Notes: generated by a model not told the origin, from the letters alone. 64,000 nucleotides of DNA from Apteryx mantelli (GCF_036417845.1 NC_089983.1:18443207-18507206); one strand, 5' to 3'. Shown: positions 1-14,499, counted from the stretch's first letter. Numbers and translations are program-made.

Positions 1-2778
1 CTTGTTTTTTATTTTAGATTGAAATTAGTATGAGACAGGCACCCGGGTGGCACATATTGATAGAAACTGCTAGCTTCTTTCACTCTTCTCCCCCCTCCCC
101 CCATGCATGATGTGGTATTGAAGCACCTAACCCTATTTCCTTGCCAGAAAGACAAGAATGGGGCTTCTGTTAGGTCCTGTGCTATCCTAGAGGCAGATGC
201 TTTTCTCTGCCTTGCAATGCAGAAAGGGAGGGGTGGAAGGGAGAAGTCAGAGGGAGCCAGGAAAGCAGGTGCAATGATTTGCACGAAATACCCTGAAGTA
301 CCCGCTCTGCCTGGGGATATCGCTGAGTTTGGGGGATGGGGGATGTCCTGAGGCTGGATACCAAGAAGCAAGAATTTGCTCATTTTACACACTACCAGCT
401 GGCAATCTCTGGGAGGAACTAGAGCTTGAGCGTTGTCTTCCCTTTTGCAGCTTCTAACCCTCCTAGAAGCGGTGTAGATTAAAGGGTATCGCAACAGAGG
501 CTGTCAATGCAAATTAAATAACTATGCATATTGGCTAGGGTGGACTGGAAGAATGACAGTGGCTAAACTAGCTGATTTGTTCCTCATGTGCAATGATCTT
601 CCTACTTTTTTTTTAATCATCTCTTCCATGTCTATTTGCCTGAGGCATTTATGATTGGCTGGGACACTGATGTAAATTCCCCAAATGAACTGTTGTGGAT
701 TTTTCTGCATTTCCAATTAATAACCTCGGGAAACTCTTGTTAAAAACAACTTTTAAGTTACGTCATTTGGGAGGATGCAGAACCACTTGTTCTGGAAACT
801 TGTAACTGAAGACAGTCTATGCATGCAGGAACAAAAGAGAAGTGTGGGCTGAACTAAGAAAGCTTAAATAGTTGGGGGGGGTTTAAAGTAACAGTTACTT
901 AACTAACAGGAGCAATTTATTCAAACGTCCTTAAAACAGTCTATTCATCAGACTGAGTCTGTGCAAAGCTATAGTGGAAAGATGCTGATTTAGATCTTGC
1001 ATTCTAATAGGAAGATTAATTTGGGTCAAAGAAAGCCGCTATCAGAGAAAAATACTATGAAGGCTGTGTCACACTTCATTAAAATTCCCAGAATTTGGAC
1101 TTCTAAGAGAATGTGCCATTATTATATAGACAAAGCATAAGCTTGAAATTGAGACTGCATCACTCAATGACTGAAGAATATATATATTTTTTAATGTTAG
1201 TGAGTTAAGCAGCAGAGTCACTTGAGCAATAGTCAAAACTTCCAGCACTGTGTAGTGGGACTGGTGTCATTACCTTGCAGAAAGAAAAATATATTATTTT
1301 CTTGTTTCAGAGTTAAGGGAAGAACCCACAAGTTGTTTGGGTTTTGGCTTTTGTATTAACTAAAACGGATGTTGTGAACTCCATATATGCTGTGTCTCCC
1401 CCTCCCCAAAGAGAGTACCGCAAGGATTTGCCTCATGACAAGGAGCCTGCAGGTTTCATCTCTGATTGGGTGTCGCAAAATAAGTATTCTTACTTTGTCT
1501 TTCTGGCTGTGGATGCGTTCACTTTTAAAGAAGTCTTGGACCTGAGTTATATGAAGTGCTATATGTCCACTGATGTTAGAGAGCTAGAGCTCCTCTTGGG
1601 AACTCATCAACAGCCTTTTATATTGGAAAGCTTATTTAAAATCTGCCTTTATTGGATTCCCAGCTCTGGGAAGGACAGCTGTGTAGCGCAGAACCCCACT
1701 GCAAACCCCCAGCCCCCCCAACTTTGCCTCTTGCTCTAGCAGCCTCCCGCACATGAAAGAGGGTCCTGGCGCAAGCTGCAGCGCTGGGCCTTCAGGAGAG
1801 CCCAGGCGCCGTGCCCTGGTGTCACGTTCTCCCCGCTATGGAGCCGGGCCCAACGGTGTTGCTGTCCCCCCGGCTGGCGAGGTTCCCGCTGCTGCTAACC
1901 CTCGCTGCCTGTCGGATCTGTTGGCTCAATTGTTGGCATCGGTGCTGCTTAACCTGATTCAGTCAAAATGGACTGGATTAGCAAAAATCTTACTGTTATT
2001 TCACCTGTTGGAGCTAATCTGAACCTATACAATTTTACTACCTGACCTGAAAGGAGATCAAATCCTGGTGAGAGGTTGGGCGAGGGAAGGAGGTAGGTAC
2101 TGACAAACGGCAGAGCTGGGATGGAGGCAAGTAACCTTTTCCTGCAGTTTGTCTGCACCCGGAAGTGGTATGTGATCAAACTTTGATTATGGCCTAAGCC
2201 AGTCTGGCCCAAGAGAACTGGTGACAACTGAACCTACAGAGAAGCCTGGACTTAGTATGAGCTGAGGCTCAAACCTTCAGAAGAAAACAAAACTTTCCAA
2301 ACACAGAATGGGTGGGGGTATTGGCAGAATGGCATTCCCCTTCTGATGTGTATCATCAAGCAGGCTTTTATAAATAGTTTATAATAGTTCAGTCTGTCTG
2401 TTTCTGTGAGTTTCTGACTGAGTGGCCAACTTCTGGCAAGGTGGTTGTTCTTGTATTCATAATTCTGTACTCTTACATTTACATACTTATGCAAATGCAT
2501 CTGGAGTTTTTATGATGAATAGCATAAATAATGCAACTTTTTTTTAATGATGTAAAGTCCATACTTCAGTTTGCTTCAATCTGAGGCCATGCTCATAGGG
2601 AATATTTATACCACAGCTGCCCTCCTGTATGTAAGATGGGATGGCACGCAGGAAGATACAAAGTCCTTTGCTAAAGGTCTAGAACAAGGCAATTGTACAA
2701 GCAGAGAAGGATCTGACCCACAGTACTTGTAACTTCAAATTTTGTTTATCCAATAAGGTAGTAGAAATAGTATCAAGT

Positions 2779-2794
2779 GAATTGAATTCAATTC
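2779..2794. repeat. 16-bp perfect palindrome GAATTGAATTCAATTC
   Basis: The sequence equals its own reverse complement. Low-complexity composition makes chance a real possibility. Confidence 0.6.
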
Positions 2795-2977
2795 CCCTGT
2801 GTGGGGAGGGGGTGGGAGGGTTCTCTTCTAAACATAAATAACTTCAAAGACTGAACACCTCCCACAGATGTATCTGCAGGTAGGAAAATGGCCTACATGT
2901 ATCTGAATACACTTTATTTTCTCTGAATTGTTTGCTCATCTCCAAGTGTTGTAAGCCAAGCACATGGTTTTGGGTTG

Positions 2978-3003
2978 TTTTTTTTTTTTTTTTGGGGGGG
3001 GGG
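2978..3003. repeat. Compound homopolymer T16G10
   Basis: Sixteen T are followed directly by ten G. Runs of this kind are prone to sequencing and replication slippage, so the exact lengths may be unreliable. Confidence 0.9.
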
Positions 3004-5890
3004 TGTTTCATAAATAGCCCTCTCCAAATATCCTCCTGAATAAAGAGTAATTGTTAAAGGGTACACAGGTGGATGCAGGCAGCAATAATTTATCTACAGC
3101 TAGCTCAAAGAAAACTGTCTCTCCACATGTGTAATGACTAGCACATCCCAAAAGAATCAACTGTCAGGTAATCTATTGATTGCAGCCAGATGGTTGCAGG
3201 AAATAGGAGAACTTATCAGTCAAAATGTGATTCTCATAAGAAGATACTGGTGACTGGAGCTGATCAGAATTGCTCATTGCTAATAAATTAGCTGACATGT
3301 TTGATCATATCCCTCCCCCCTTTCCTCAGACAGCCCAGATTCCTGAAAATGTGGTGTTCAGACCTGTTTTTCAGAGTGTTTGAATAAAGTAGGTTTTCTT
3401 AGTCTTTCAGTAGTAAATAAATCAATAGTTTTGATCACGAGGGACGATGAAGTAACACTGCCTGCTACCTCTGGGTCTTGAGCCATAGGTTATGGTGATC
3501 ACCTGCTGAGAATGGGAAGTGCTGTTAAAACATCTTCAAGTACCAGTGAAAGAGAAACATGAATAACTAAACTAAACTTGGTGAAGGAATTGGTGGAAAC
3601 CAGAAAGGGGCAAGTGCTGCAGGTATTGGGCAGACTGAATTAGCCAAAGGATGTTATCTGGCCATGGCTGCTCTCCCTTCACATTTGTTCTGCCTGCCGA
3701 TCTTTGAACATGTGTAACGTGTGGGGTTTTTCGGTTTTATTTTTGTTCTAAGGCTGTTCTTGAAGCAAAAAGCCTGGAATTTGCTACAAAATGAAAGGAA
3801 ATACAAATATTAATGGCTCTTTTTGGTGTTGCAATGTTTTCATTACTGGGATACTGTAATGTATAATCAGTAATTTTTCTTGACATCTCTTCCGTTGTTT
3901 GAGAATGTTAGATGAATGTTTCATTTAATTTTTAAGCATTAATCTGAATTACAGGTTATTTGGAAAGAGAAAAGACTTCCACATAGACAACTTTCAGGAG
4001 GCAAATCTTGTTTGGAGGGAGGGAAGTGGAAAAAAAACTTACGTTATTTGCACTGGAATGAATTACCAGTTTTGCTGTGAGGTGAACTCTCATACACCAA
4101 AAAACAAACTCTGCTAGAGAAATACTAAGAATTGATATTTTTTCCAGTATACATGTAGTTTCACCTACCATATCAGCAAATTATTAGTATATTGTTACTA
4201 CTAATGTATTTAGCAGAAGGTTTTTATTCTAAACAAAGCTGTAATTTCTCAAGAGTTGTGAAACTACCTACTGGATAAGGTTAACATGAGAACCTTAATT
4301 TTGCTGCCTCATGTATGCATTTCACACCTGCCTCATGTTTCATCTTTATTCCACAAAGCAAATAAACACTCAAAGAAAGCCAAGTACTTAGCTAAAAGTG
4401 CTCTGCTGGAGTCATCAAGATCACTAGGTGCCTTAGGATCCTGATTTGGGAAAACATTTAAGCAGGGGCAAAAATCTGAGTTTGTCTTTAGCTGTGCTGC
4501 AGAGTGATTTAGGAAAGCATGTGTTCCAAGGCCCCAGTTCAGGGAACCACTTCTGCGCATGCTTAGTTTCAGTAAGTAGTACTTCCTTCAGCTTTGATGA
4601 TAAAGCACTTGGAGCACTGATTAAACTCACACATAGAAGGGAAGATTAATTTTAGCTGATCGTATCTTTAGCAGCTTCTGTCTCCTCTATACCTTCCTCC
4701 ACTCATTTGAACAATACACTAGAAGAATGTGTTTTTACACCCCTGAGAGAAATGAATTTTAGTTTCTCTGGAAACATTACCCTACCATTTAGGCAGAATC
4801 TGCTAGCAGTTGGTGCAATCAGTAGCGTCTTCGTGCATGCTGCTTCTAGTGATCAGTGACAGGTCATACTCCTCCCTAATAAAAAGAGCGCAAGAAAATA
4901 AAGGAGTTGTATCTTTTTAAAAATTGTTGATAACTCAAATCTACTGTATGAAACATCTACTATTCACAGTGCTTTATTATACAATCCAGTATGCTCACAT
5001 AAACTCTGATGCCTAAGCAAAAAATGAGGTCACAAAATTCTTGGTCCAGAAACACAGCTGAACTTCGGTTCTCTATTGCTGTACAGAGAACTTCAGCTGT
5101 CTGTAATGTGTGCTGCTGTTGCAGAGACTGACACATGCTCCAGGCTGTTTGCTTTGACACCACAGAAACACAGGATATGCACAACCACCTACTGGTACGG
5201 ACAGAGTAAAATCCTGCCCCTGAAGAGCTTGTGGATAAACTCTTTTGCAGGAACCGGATTTCAACCTCCAATTTCCTTAAGCTTGTTCTAGCTGGAGCAT
5301 GTTGCAAGGTAGCTCATTACTCACTTTTTAGTAGTGTGCAAATAGATAAGGGTTTCCCCCCATCTTTGACTTTTAAATGAGTTGTGAATGAGCATTGTTA
5401 CAAAAAAGGGGCTGGAGAAGAGAGAATCTGAGATTCATTTCTCCTGCTCAAGAAATTATGAACACTTCTGTGCAGTTATAGGTGACATGATAATAACCTC
5501 TGACCTGCTTTCTTATCTCCTGTTACATCACAAGAAAAATAGAGCCCACTGAAAGTTTAAAAATATCTTTAATCAAGCTGTCACTACTACTTATGGTAGT
5601 TGATACATTGTTTACATTAATCTCCCAAATGGCCACAATTCATACATCTTTTAAAATAGGGCCTTTATTCTCATTGTATTGTTTTTTGATGGCATGGTCA
5701 TAGGATGATTTAAGAAATCTCTTCATCAAGTATGGTCTACTAAGTTGTTGACTTTGATTATTTCCTGAAAAGGATGTATTTGACCAATAATAGGATGTTA
5801 TATTGCCATCCTATTTGTTGGGAAGGAGGTCAGCTGTGAAGGATTTTGCTGTTTGGTAACGATCTCTAGGTGCCATGCAGGTTTTCTGAG

Positions 5891-5923
5891 GTCAGTGGCC
5901 CCAGACTGACTGTGGTCAGTCTG
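5891..5923. repeat. Three GTCAGT/ACTGAC half-sites including a 9-bp hairpin
   Basis: CAGACTGAC (5902-5910) and GTCAGTCTG (5915-5923) are exact inverted repeats around TGTG. A further GTCAGT lies at 5891-5896. It may be a cluster of binding half-sites, but no function is known. Confidence 0.5.
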
Positions 5924-8900
5924 CTCCAGTTCGTGTTTAGAGGCGAGAGCAGTAGTGAGGCACCTTACGATCTGTGAAACCTGATTATCACTGAGGGTTG
6001 CTTTCTTGCCTGTAGCTTGCCTGCATTTTGCTATGTATATCTTGGATTGAATGGGGACCTCAACTTCCATTTGAAGTAAGATAGTACAAGCCTAGTAACT
6101 TTCAATGAGGTGATGGTGTCCTCTAATTGCTTTTTGGAATAACTGCTTTGTCAAGAATATTACGTAAAACCTGTCTGGTCTTTGCCACCAGTATTTCAGT
6201 ATGCTAATGTGTCATAGGAATGTTAGGTAACATCCAGGTCCTCTGTGTCCCATTTAGTTAGCAGAATAACTTCTCTCCACCTTTAATCTTCTCCTCCCTA
6301 CATCCACCTTCCTCCAGGTCTCAGGTGAAAAGCAAAGACCAAGCTGCATGGCTTATGCGGTTTCCCTTTTCATGATGGACCTTGCTGATCCCTGTAGGTT
6401 GCTCTGTTTCAGTGGGGGCAGTCACAGAGGTCAGTGGCAAGATTTAGTCCCCGCATTTGCCACCAAGATCAGCATCAATTCAACATTTTCTCTTTTGGCA
6501 TTTTGCTAGTAGAGAAAATTAAATGGAGGGGGGGGGATGAGGTGTGGGTGTCTTTTTTTTGTTTTGTTTCAGTGTTGTTTTTGCTGTTGTTTTGTTCGTT
6601 TGTTTTAGCAAGTGGCTGATGGCAGCCTTTGTGTGCTCCCAAAAAAGTCTGTTCAGACAATGCGTCCAGATGAAGAAAGTCAAAGTCTGCAGGTGCTGTG
6701 GTTAAGTGAATGTATTCCTTTCCGCCTGTATCCAAAGCCTGTGGACCCCATGTTCCCAAGCGTGAAACACAATTGCAGCTAACAGTTACAGAATAGCCTG
6801 GGTGCAGGAGGGCAGTGGTAGTCTTCAAATTCTGGGAAACTTTAAGAAGAGACTTAACCAGCCTTCTGGTTTCTGGAGTTCTCTGCCTTATTTTTTGGGT
6901 CCTCCCGGCATAATATTCCTGAATGGACACCACAGGATTTGCAAGGCAATGCAAAAGGACATTGGAGATACTACTTCCAAACAAAGACAGATGAACGTAT
7001 GATAGATACCAAAAGGTCAAATTCTACACTGACATTTACAAAGATGTCTCTGTAGATCTTGGTATTTTTTCTATTATCCCTATGCTTATGTTTTATATTC
7101 ATGTTTTCTAGATCATACAATTCACTGTACTCGCCTCCAAGCAGATCTCATATTTTAACCATCTCTTCATAGCTGTTCTTCCCTGTGTGTGCCTATCAAT
7201 CAAAATAAAAACTCTATACTCAGCTATATATTCCTATAAAATTCTTTAGGGGTGGTGCCAAGCACCACGAATGTAATATAATATGTTTATAGAAGGTCAG
7301 CTAAAACCCTGCTTTTTTTCAGAAAGCAGATCCTGTAAAGACATAGCAGGTAAGTTAGGAAAGCTCAAAAGAGGGAAACGGGTGGGAGAGCCCTCTAAGC
7401 CAGCCACAGCAACTTACCAAAAACTGGCGTTGTACCTGTAGAGTGGAGACCTACAGACAAGGAGAACTGTTCTGGCACGTTCAGGTCACAGTAGGGAGCA
7501 AGCATAAAAAGGTGAAGAATACTGAAGCTTGGGCTGGATGACAGCATTTTATAACAACTTCCTTAGAGGGCTTATTTCACCTAAAGGCAAACAATAAAGA
7601 TAGAAGTATACAGTCTCATAAAACGGTGAATAATGTTGTTTTGCAGATACCAGAGAGTTGCATGAAGTCTCTTCCCATTTCTTCATGGCAACCTGTTAAA
7701 AACAAGATTATTAACTGGGAGGAAAAAGGGGGGAGACACAGAAGGCCAAGCTTACCCTTAAGAATTTTAAAAGATCAGGAAACACGTAGTTTGAATTCTG
7801 AAGTTTGTTCCCCTCTTGCTTTGTGAATGCATGAATCACTTGCATATTCTTTATTGCTGCCTGCAAATCATGGTATATGACAGCCTTGGGAATTGGCATG
7901 CTCAGTGTGGTCTCTTACATTGAATCTCATCCAAAAGGTGATGTTAGAAGAACCTAGAGATGGCAAAGTCAAGAGCAGATTTGTTTGGAAATACTGAAAT
8001 GACTTGTTTGTGCCCTTTTAGTTTAATCCCCTTGTTCATACACTAAAAAACAGTCTTTTAAAGTACTCTATCACATTAATTTACATGCTGCTGCTGTTTC
8101 TTCTTGATCTTGAATCCCTGCCTTGGGTTGTCAGAGGATTTTGCAAATTACAAAGAACTTTGAGACTTAGAGCTCCTCACTGCTATTTTAGTTCTGGAGG
8201 GGAAGTGGCTTTGTCACGGGCTTCTTCTGTGATGGGCAATTGCTTAACAGGGCATTCTGTGCAACTGAAGTGCACAACCCCGAGTACATCTTCCTTTAGG
8301 TTAAATCAGGAGGATGTATCTAGCTATTAAAATGTAGCAGTTAACACATTTTTAGATGTTAGTGAAGTTGCATGCTAAATAACTTCAGTTAAATGTATTT
8401 CTGTACTTTTTTTCCTTCTCTTGTAAGCCAGGTCCTTCCATGCCCCTCACCCACAACAAAAATTTGATAGTATATTGAATGTGTTCATAGACACTGCGAG
8501 ACAAGACAGTGAGTTACAATGCAATTAAGGTGGGAATGATCCTATAGCCATTGCACTGCTCACACTGAGAAACTCGGGCTCTCTTCTTGTACTTTTCTTT
8601 TGCATCCTTTGAGGTTCAGTTTCTTCATCAGTGAAAACTGGGTCACCCTGAGCGTTCATTTGTTTTTCAAAACATTTTGAAATTAACAGTGCCATAGAAA
8701 TTCAAAGCATTCTTAGTCTAGTAATATTAATCACATTACTTTATGATTAGTAAGTGCAAATTAAGTAGTTGAGTGAGTGGGAAAATAATTAAACTGAGTA
8801 GAAGGTGATATTAGGAGCATTAAATGACTGAGAAACAAGTCTAATATTAGAGGAGCAAATAGATTCTCTAATCTGAGATCTGTATCACATAGGTTAGACT

Positions 8901-9292
8901 CAAAAAGCAGTTCTTCACATGTAAGGGAAGCAGAATCTTTAAATGCTCAAAATGCAGCAGAAAGTTTCCCTTGTCCATCTGCGTGAGAGGAACGCAACTG
9001 GGGAAGAGATTAGAAATAAATAAAAGGATATTGAAGTGTCAGTGATGACAAAGTATGATCTGATTCTACTGTTGGTCTCCTTAAATAGGATGAAAAACTG
9101 AATTTGTATGTGGAAAGTAACATGCCCGTTCTTCTTCTTGTTCTTCTTGCCTGCCTTTTTTAAAGCATACAATGAAGAATAACTTCTTCCACTGTTGTGA
9201 TCTCCTTTTAGAGGTGAGATTTGATCAGAACTAAGCTACTTAATGTTAGTTAAAATTTATTCTAGTTCATCCAAATTCTAGAAAATGACTGT

Positions 9293-9310
9293 AAAAAAAA
9301 AAAAAAAAAA
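9293..9310. repeat. A18 homopolymer
   Basis: Eighteen A in a row. No gene or retro-copy is recognisable just upstream, so it is not evidence for a processed pseudogene. Confidence 0.9.
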
Positions 9311-12300
9311 CTTTCTAGAGCTGCAAATAGGTACATGATCTCTGCCAAAGAAGCAGCATACCTTTCATTTACTACCTTATTTTTAGAGTTAGTCCAGGAT
9401 GTTAGTGAATTAGGCTTGCTGACTGATGCTTCCTGACTTTTGTTTTGTTTTGTGTCGTCTGGTAATTGTGCAGGTGTAAACCTTTGTGTTCATGGGGCTA
9501 TCTTGTAGTTTTGTCTTGAATAATTAACTTTTTTTTTTTTTCCTCTCTCTCTCTTTGCTATTCCCTTGCTCCCTACCTTTGGTTCTTATATAACACTGAG
9601 TTTGCATCACTGGGCTTTTAATGTATTGGAATTTCTGGGGTTTTTGTTGTTGGTTTTTTCCTTCTGGATGAGAGACTCTGTTTTGTGGGGGGGGTTGTGT
9701 TTTTTGTTTTGTTTTTGTTTTCATGGCAAGTTAGTGACTCCAGATTATTCTTAAGTAGGATTTTATTTGGCATGGTACCCCATATACTGTAAAAGAAAGA
9801 GGAGGACTGGTATCATTTTCTATTTGAAATAAAAAGTGTAATGTGGGGGGGGAGGGGGAGGAGTGAGTTTATGTAGATATTTCACTGGAACAACCAGTAG
9901 ATGTTCTACTGCTAGCTAACTGAGTCAGATGAAACTTCCTCGTTGGTAGTGTATCAAATGTAGAAGTAGTGGACCAATATTTAGGAGGAAAAACCTCTTC
10001 AGATTGAAGAGATGAAAGAATGTTACTGTTGAGGATTACATCCGCAAATAAAATGTTATGGCTGTGATTGTGGAAAACAAAACACTGATGGTTTTACAAG
10101 CGTAAGCAGCTGTGCATCTGCACAAGAGATGTTATAGCATCTTGCCACTCAGCCAATGTCCAAGTTTGGAACAAACACCTCTGGAGAGTAGTTTTCCAAA
10201 GAGAATGGGGTTCATCTGTTCTCTCTGCATAAGTACAGTTGTCTCCCTCGTTGGCCTCGTTCTGTGAACTGTATGCATGAGGGCTGGAATTTTACAGAGA
10301 AGCAAGGCCTCTACTGCTGGCTTCACAAGCTAAGAAGCTTCTGTCAGTAACAATTCCTCCAACACTGAGGGTGTTTATTGAGTAGATACCCACTAGATAT
10401 TGGATGTTTCAATTATAGGACGTCACTCCTTGCCAAAGCTTACCATAACAGATGTCTCATTTCCTAATACAGTACTGAATTCTCCCTGACATCTGAATTT
10501 TCATCATGTAAATACTCCTCCAGCCTTCCTATAAAGGCAAACTGAATTAATGTGCTCTGCTCCGAGTGGAGGAAAAAGGATCTGAGCCTTTTCTAATTAT
10601 TTTTTTGATTGTATAAAGCATAGCAAACAGCAAAACTTTGGGTGACTTTGTTACTGCTGTTGTTTTCTTTTTATGATTATTTTATTTTTTAGTAGCCCGT
10701 TTTGCATTTTCTTATGTCTTCAGAATAGTTTTCTAAGTCTTGAGAGATGACTGTCTCTGACTGGATATGTGATGAAGAGCAGGTGTGCTGCGTAGGAAGA
10801 CAATGGAATAGCCTCCAGCACTTTATTTATGAGAACATCCTTTATCTCTCTCTCTACAGGAGAAGTGTTGTGGCAAAACTGTCTCTTCAAAAGTGGATCA
10901 AACAATGTTAACAACACATTCTTCTCATCTCACATTTATCCTTCTATGTCCATCACAACCCATTTATTTTAGACTCTAAGGAAAGTTGAGAAATCAAATT
11001 TTCTAGCAACTTGATTTCAATGGTACCTTCTTCTACTTCAGGTTAATTGGTGCGCAAAGTGTGACTTTTTACATAAGCTGATATATAATGCAGTGAAACC
11101 AGTGCAGAGGCAAGGGATACTCTTTAGTGACAGTGCGGTTGCTACCTTATATGAATGCTATGGATTATCAGATGTGACTTTTAGATTGCAGTTCTCTTCA
11201 GTAAAGACCTATTTATAACAATCCTTAGAGCAACTAAATATACAATAGATTGGGCACAGAAGTATAATGTCTTTTTGTGCTAAAATATAATATCTAGAAT
11301 TATCAGAAGTTTGCCAAGTACTACTTTAGTGCCCTATGGATCCATAGAGGCATTATCTCATTTTAACTGTCTCTGCAGTATTGTGGGCTTACTGAGAAAC
11401 ACCTAGAAACTGAGTCAAGACCTGGACTGTCCTTTCCATAAACCATTAGAGCGCCCTCCTCCTACAGTCTCCCTTGCTACCCTGTTTTGATTGGAAGTTC
11501 ACTTCAGAGAAGCATCAACTCCTGTTTAGTTGGTGACAAAAAGAAAGAGCCGTTAGTTGGACATATTCCCTCAAAGAAGAAACAATCTGTTATTTCCTTT
11601 AAAATCCCAATGACAGCAGCCTTGCTTTTCTTAGGTTCTTTTGTTAAAGCTCCACCTAGCCCTTCTCTAGGTCAGAAGATAATTGAGGGGGGATGGGGGA
11701 AGGCAAATAATGATGGGAGAATAGCTAGAAATTAGAGTTCACAAAAATGTTTCTAATTAAGTTTATTCTGTTCTGCGTTTGGGTCCATCTGTGTTCTCAT
11801 TGAAATCAGTGGCGTGACTCCCACTTCCCGAGAAGGGTCCAGAATGAATGTTGAACCTACAGAGCTGTCTTACTTTCTGAGGATACACGTTTTAGAGATG
11901 GAGAGAAATGGAAAATCATCAGATATGCTGTCAGTGATGTATAATTGACTCTGTGACCACTACTGCATGTATAGCTGCAGAGAGGAGCATCAGGCCTTTA
12001 GCTTGCTTTAGGTCAAACATTAGTCTTCTGCACACAGCTCTGTAAAGATGTGGAATAGACTTTCCAAGACAAATGTGCAAAAAGAAACACAGTAACTAGA
12101 ATCAGCTGTAGCCATGAATTTTATGAATGGTTTGTTGGAAAAAGTATTAAATGGTAACATCAGTCCAAATATGAGGTCTGCATTGTTCCTGTTCCAAGCC
12201 TGCAGATGGGTAATTCACTGTGTAAGTGGTTTTCATGGCCAACATTTCAAGCATTCTTATTTGCCTTGAATCAGCTTTCTTTAAAAACAGAAAATCTTAT

Positions 12301-12489
12301 TTTTTTGTATGAGAAAGGTTTGGGGGTTTTTTATTATTATTTATTTATTTTTATTGGATAGTGTGTGGAGAGAGAAACCAAAGAAAAAAATTGCCTGAGG
12401 GTTTTTCCCCCCAGCTCTCCTTTAGTGAGCAACAGAACAAAGAAATCTTTGGTTAAACTGAAAGGTGGCAACCGAAGATTGAATGGGAA

Positions 12490-12610
12490 TGCTTCCTTCA
12501 TAAAATGCATGTTAAGCTATGGAAGTCGTTGCCACAAGATGTCATCCTAGCTAGAAGTTTGCTAAGAGTTGGGGAAAATGACTGAAGTATTAACAAATTT
12601 AAAAATGTCT
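12490..12610 (+). mobile_element. Possible old CR1-like fragment
   Basis: TTAAGCTATGGAAGTCGTTG, then CCACAAGATGTCATCC, resembles the CR1 C-terminal/3' region that reads ttaaactgtggaactcnttg ccacaggatgt in older sauropsid copies. The match is limited to about 45-60 bp, so the call is tentative. Confidence 0.4.
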
Positions 12611-13539
12611 ATTTGAAAAAGAAAGATTTGAAAGAAATTCAAGGCTTTGTGATAAAGGCTTGTTATTACAGCATAGCGAGAGGACTTTTCCTTTGATCAT
12701 GGGTACTTCCCTCTCCCGCCCATTGGCCAGCTCAGATGCTCAAATGCAAAACTCCAAATCGACGTGTAGTAGTGTTTTCCATTTCAGACAAACTGAGCCT
12801 AATCCTCATGAATAATGGTTTCAAACACGTTGCTCCTGAGACTTCTTTAAAGTGTTAATTGCATTTGCCATGCAAAAGCTGTAAGTTAATACTGCTAGGT
12901 GTCCACCTTTCTATTTTCCTCTGATTTCTACATGTGTGTAGGAGACAATGAAACTAGCATGTTGGTGAAAATCCATCAGTAAAATCCATTGCACTGACTC
13001 ATGGCAGCAATCTGGTTAGAAAGATTCTACTTTAATGCACTTAATTGTGCTTCCATCATTTTATTTTGGCTTTCTTTTGTAATTCAGCAAATGAGCCTTC
13101 ACTAAGGAAGATGTTTCACCTGATATTTAAATGACTCTGAAGTTGATGAAGAGTCCTCGTGTGCATGTTCAACATCTGCAGGAACACACACATCCTGCTC
13201 TCTAGAGTAGAATTGCGTTTTGAGATCTAGACAATATTTTGCTTTCCCCCAGAGGGAAGCAAAACTGCTGTCACTTCTAAATACCTGTATTTAAATCAGT
13301 TTAAAAACATCTTTTAATTAACATTTTAAATTTATTATTGTGAATTAATTTTCTCACCCATGTCCACTTAATGTTGTGAATAATAAAGACAGGTGACGTG
13401 AGCAGCACTACAGTTTCTATCTATTCAACTCTCAGATGAGCCGTATTCTTGTAACGGTGAGGTAGGTTGCACAACGGTGTTAACCGCTCACGATACACTA
13501 AGCATTTTTCCGTAAAATCTGCAGCTGGGTTTTTGACAA

Positions 13540-13860
13540 AAAGGCTAATATTTTTGCCTTCTGTTTTGTCCCACATCATCATTGGTAAAGTTTAGAGGTT
13601 GCCTGCCCCTTTCAACTGTGGCCTCAAAATACGAAAACGCAACATTGCCATGGTAACAAGCTGCTTCTACCAGCCGTAAAAATAGAGGGCTAGCTATTTG
13701 TTTCCAATGATAACATCTTATGTTTAACTGCCTTGAGCGGTGCTGACAGGGTCAATCCTTGTTACAATACTTTGTTATTCTTGGTCAAACAAAGGAAAAC
13801 ACTACCTGCTAAAACAGACTGTAATGGATGCAGCCATCAATGTTTAACATGAACTGTGGC
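13540..13860. promoter_or_regulatory. Candidate conserved enhancer-like block with RFX and SOX motifs
   Basis: The block contains ATTGCCATGGTAAC (13644-13657), nearly identical to the palindromic RFX X-box GTTGCCATGGYAAC. It also has an inverted pair of SOX-type motifs, CTTTGTT (13770-13776) and AACAAAG (13788-13794), with a third CCTTGTT at 13757-13763. It has no long open frame and none of the simple repeats common elsewhere in the window. Enhancer function is an inference from motif content only. Confidence 0.35.
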
Positions 13861-14499
13861 GTTTTTGTGTTTTTTTTTTTAAGTGCTGTAAACAATTAAA
13901 TGTGCAAAGCACTCTTTTTCACCCCCTCCCATGCAAGATACAAGACACTTACATTTTTCCAAATAAGAGACCAAAATTTAATGGTGAATTTACAAAGTCA
14001 GGGTTTTTTTAAGCAAAGTTTCAGTCCAAAGTGCTTTCCTGTCCTAAAATGGAAATATTCTGGTGAGAAGTGCTGATACTTTGTAATGGTGGAAGAAAAA
14101 TCTAGGCATTACAAAACGTACATAATGCAGAGCTCTTTTAGGCCAGAGAGCTCTGTCCTGTACTAGGATTTCTAGCAACTTTCTTATTGAACTTCCCCAC
14201 TGTTGCACTCATACGTGTTTCTACATGCCCTGTTGAAGAAGGGCGGCACTGTTATCTTTGACATATGGCTGGAGAATGAAACCCAGGATGGGGAACAGGC
14301 ATGTTTCTACACAAATGTACTTTCACACATTTAGCCCAGATTGTGCTAGAAGTTGCAGATAGATACCTAGCTGGATTGCGGAGTTTAGTCGAAGGTGTGT
14401 AGCTGAAAATACACATATCTAATTGTATCTCCAAGTACCTAAAAGTACTAAATATGTGTTTGCTTGGGGGGGTTATAACCTAGTCTGAAGTGACTTGCC

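Larger units (their letters stand above)
1..12480. other. Intergenic AT-rich DNA, no gene recognised
   Basis: No exon, RNA gene or intact repeat could be supported. It contains G homopolymers of 7-10 (for example near 875, 2994, 6528, 9687 and 9843), A18 at 9293, a GC-richer spot at 1,740-1,930 and the motif CATTGAAATCAGTGG at 11799-11813. The open frames here (up to about 180 codons, for example minus strand 6,475-7,020) have no recognisable domains. Confidence 0.7.

Noticed and set aside
6475..7020. Minus-strand frame of 181 codons
   Set aside because: No domain, and the C-terminal part is a translated low-complexity tract (TNEQNNSKNNTETKQKKD). A length near this is expected a few times by chance in 64 kb.
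9293..9310. A18 tract considered as the tail of a processed pseudogene
   Set aside because: No open frame or recognisable gene sequence precedes it; simple homopolymers of this size are common in the window.
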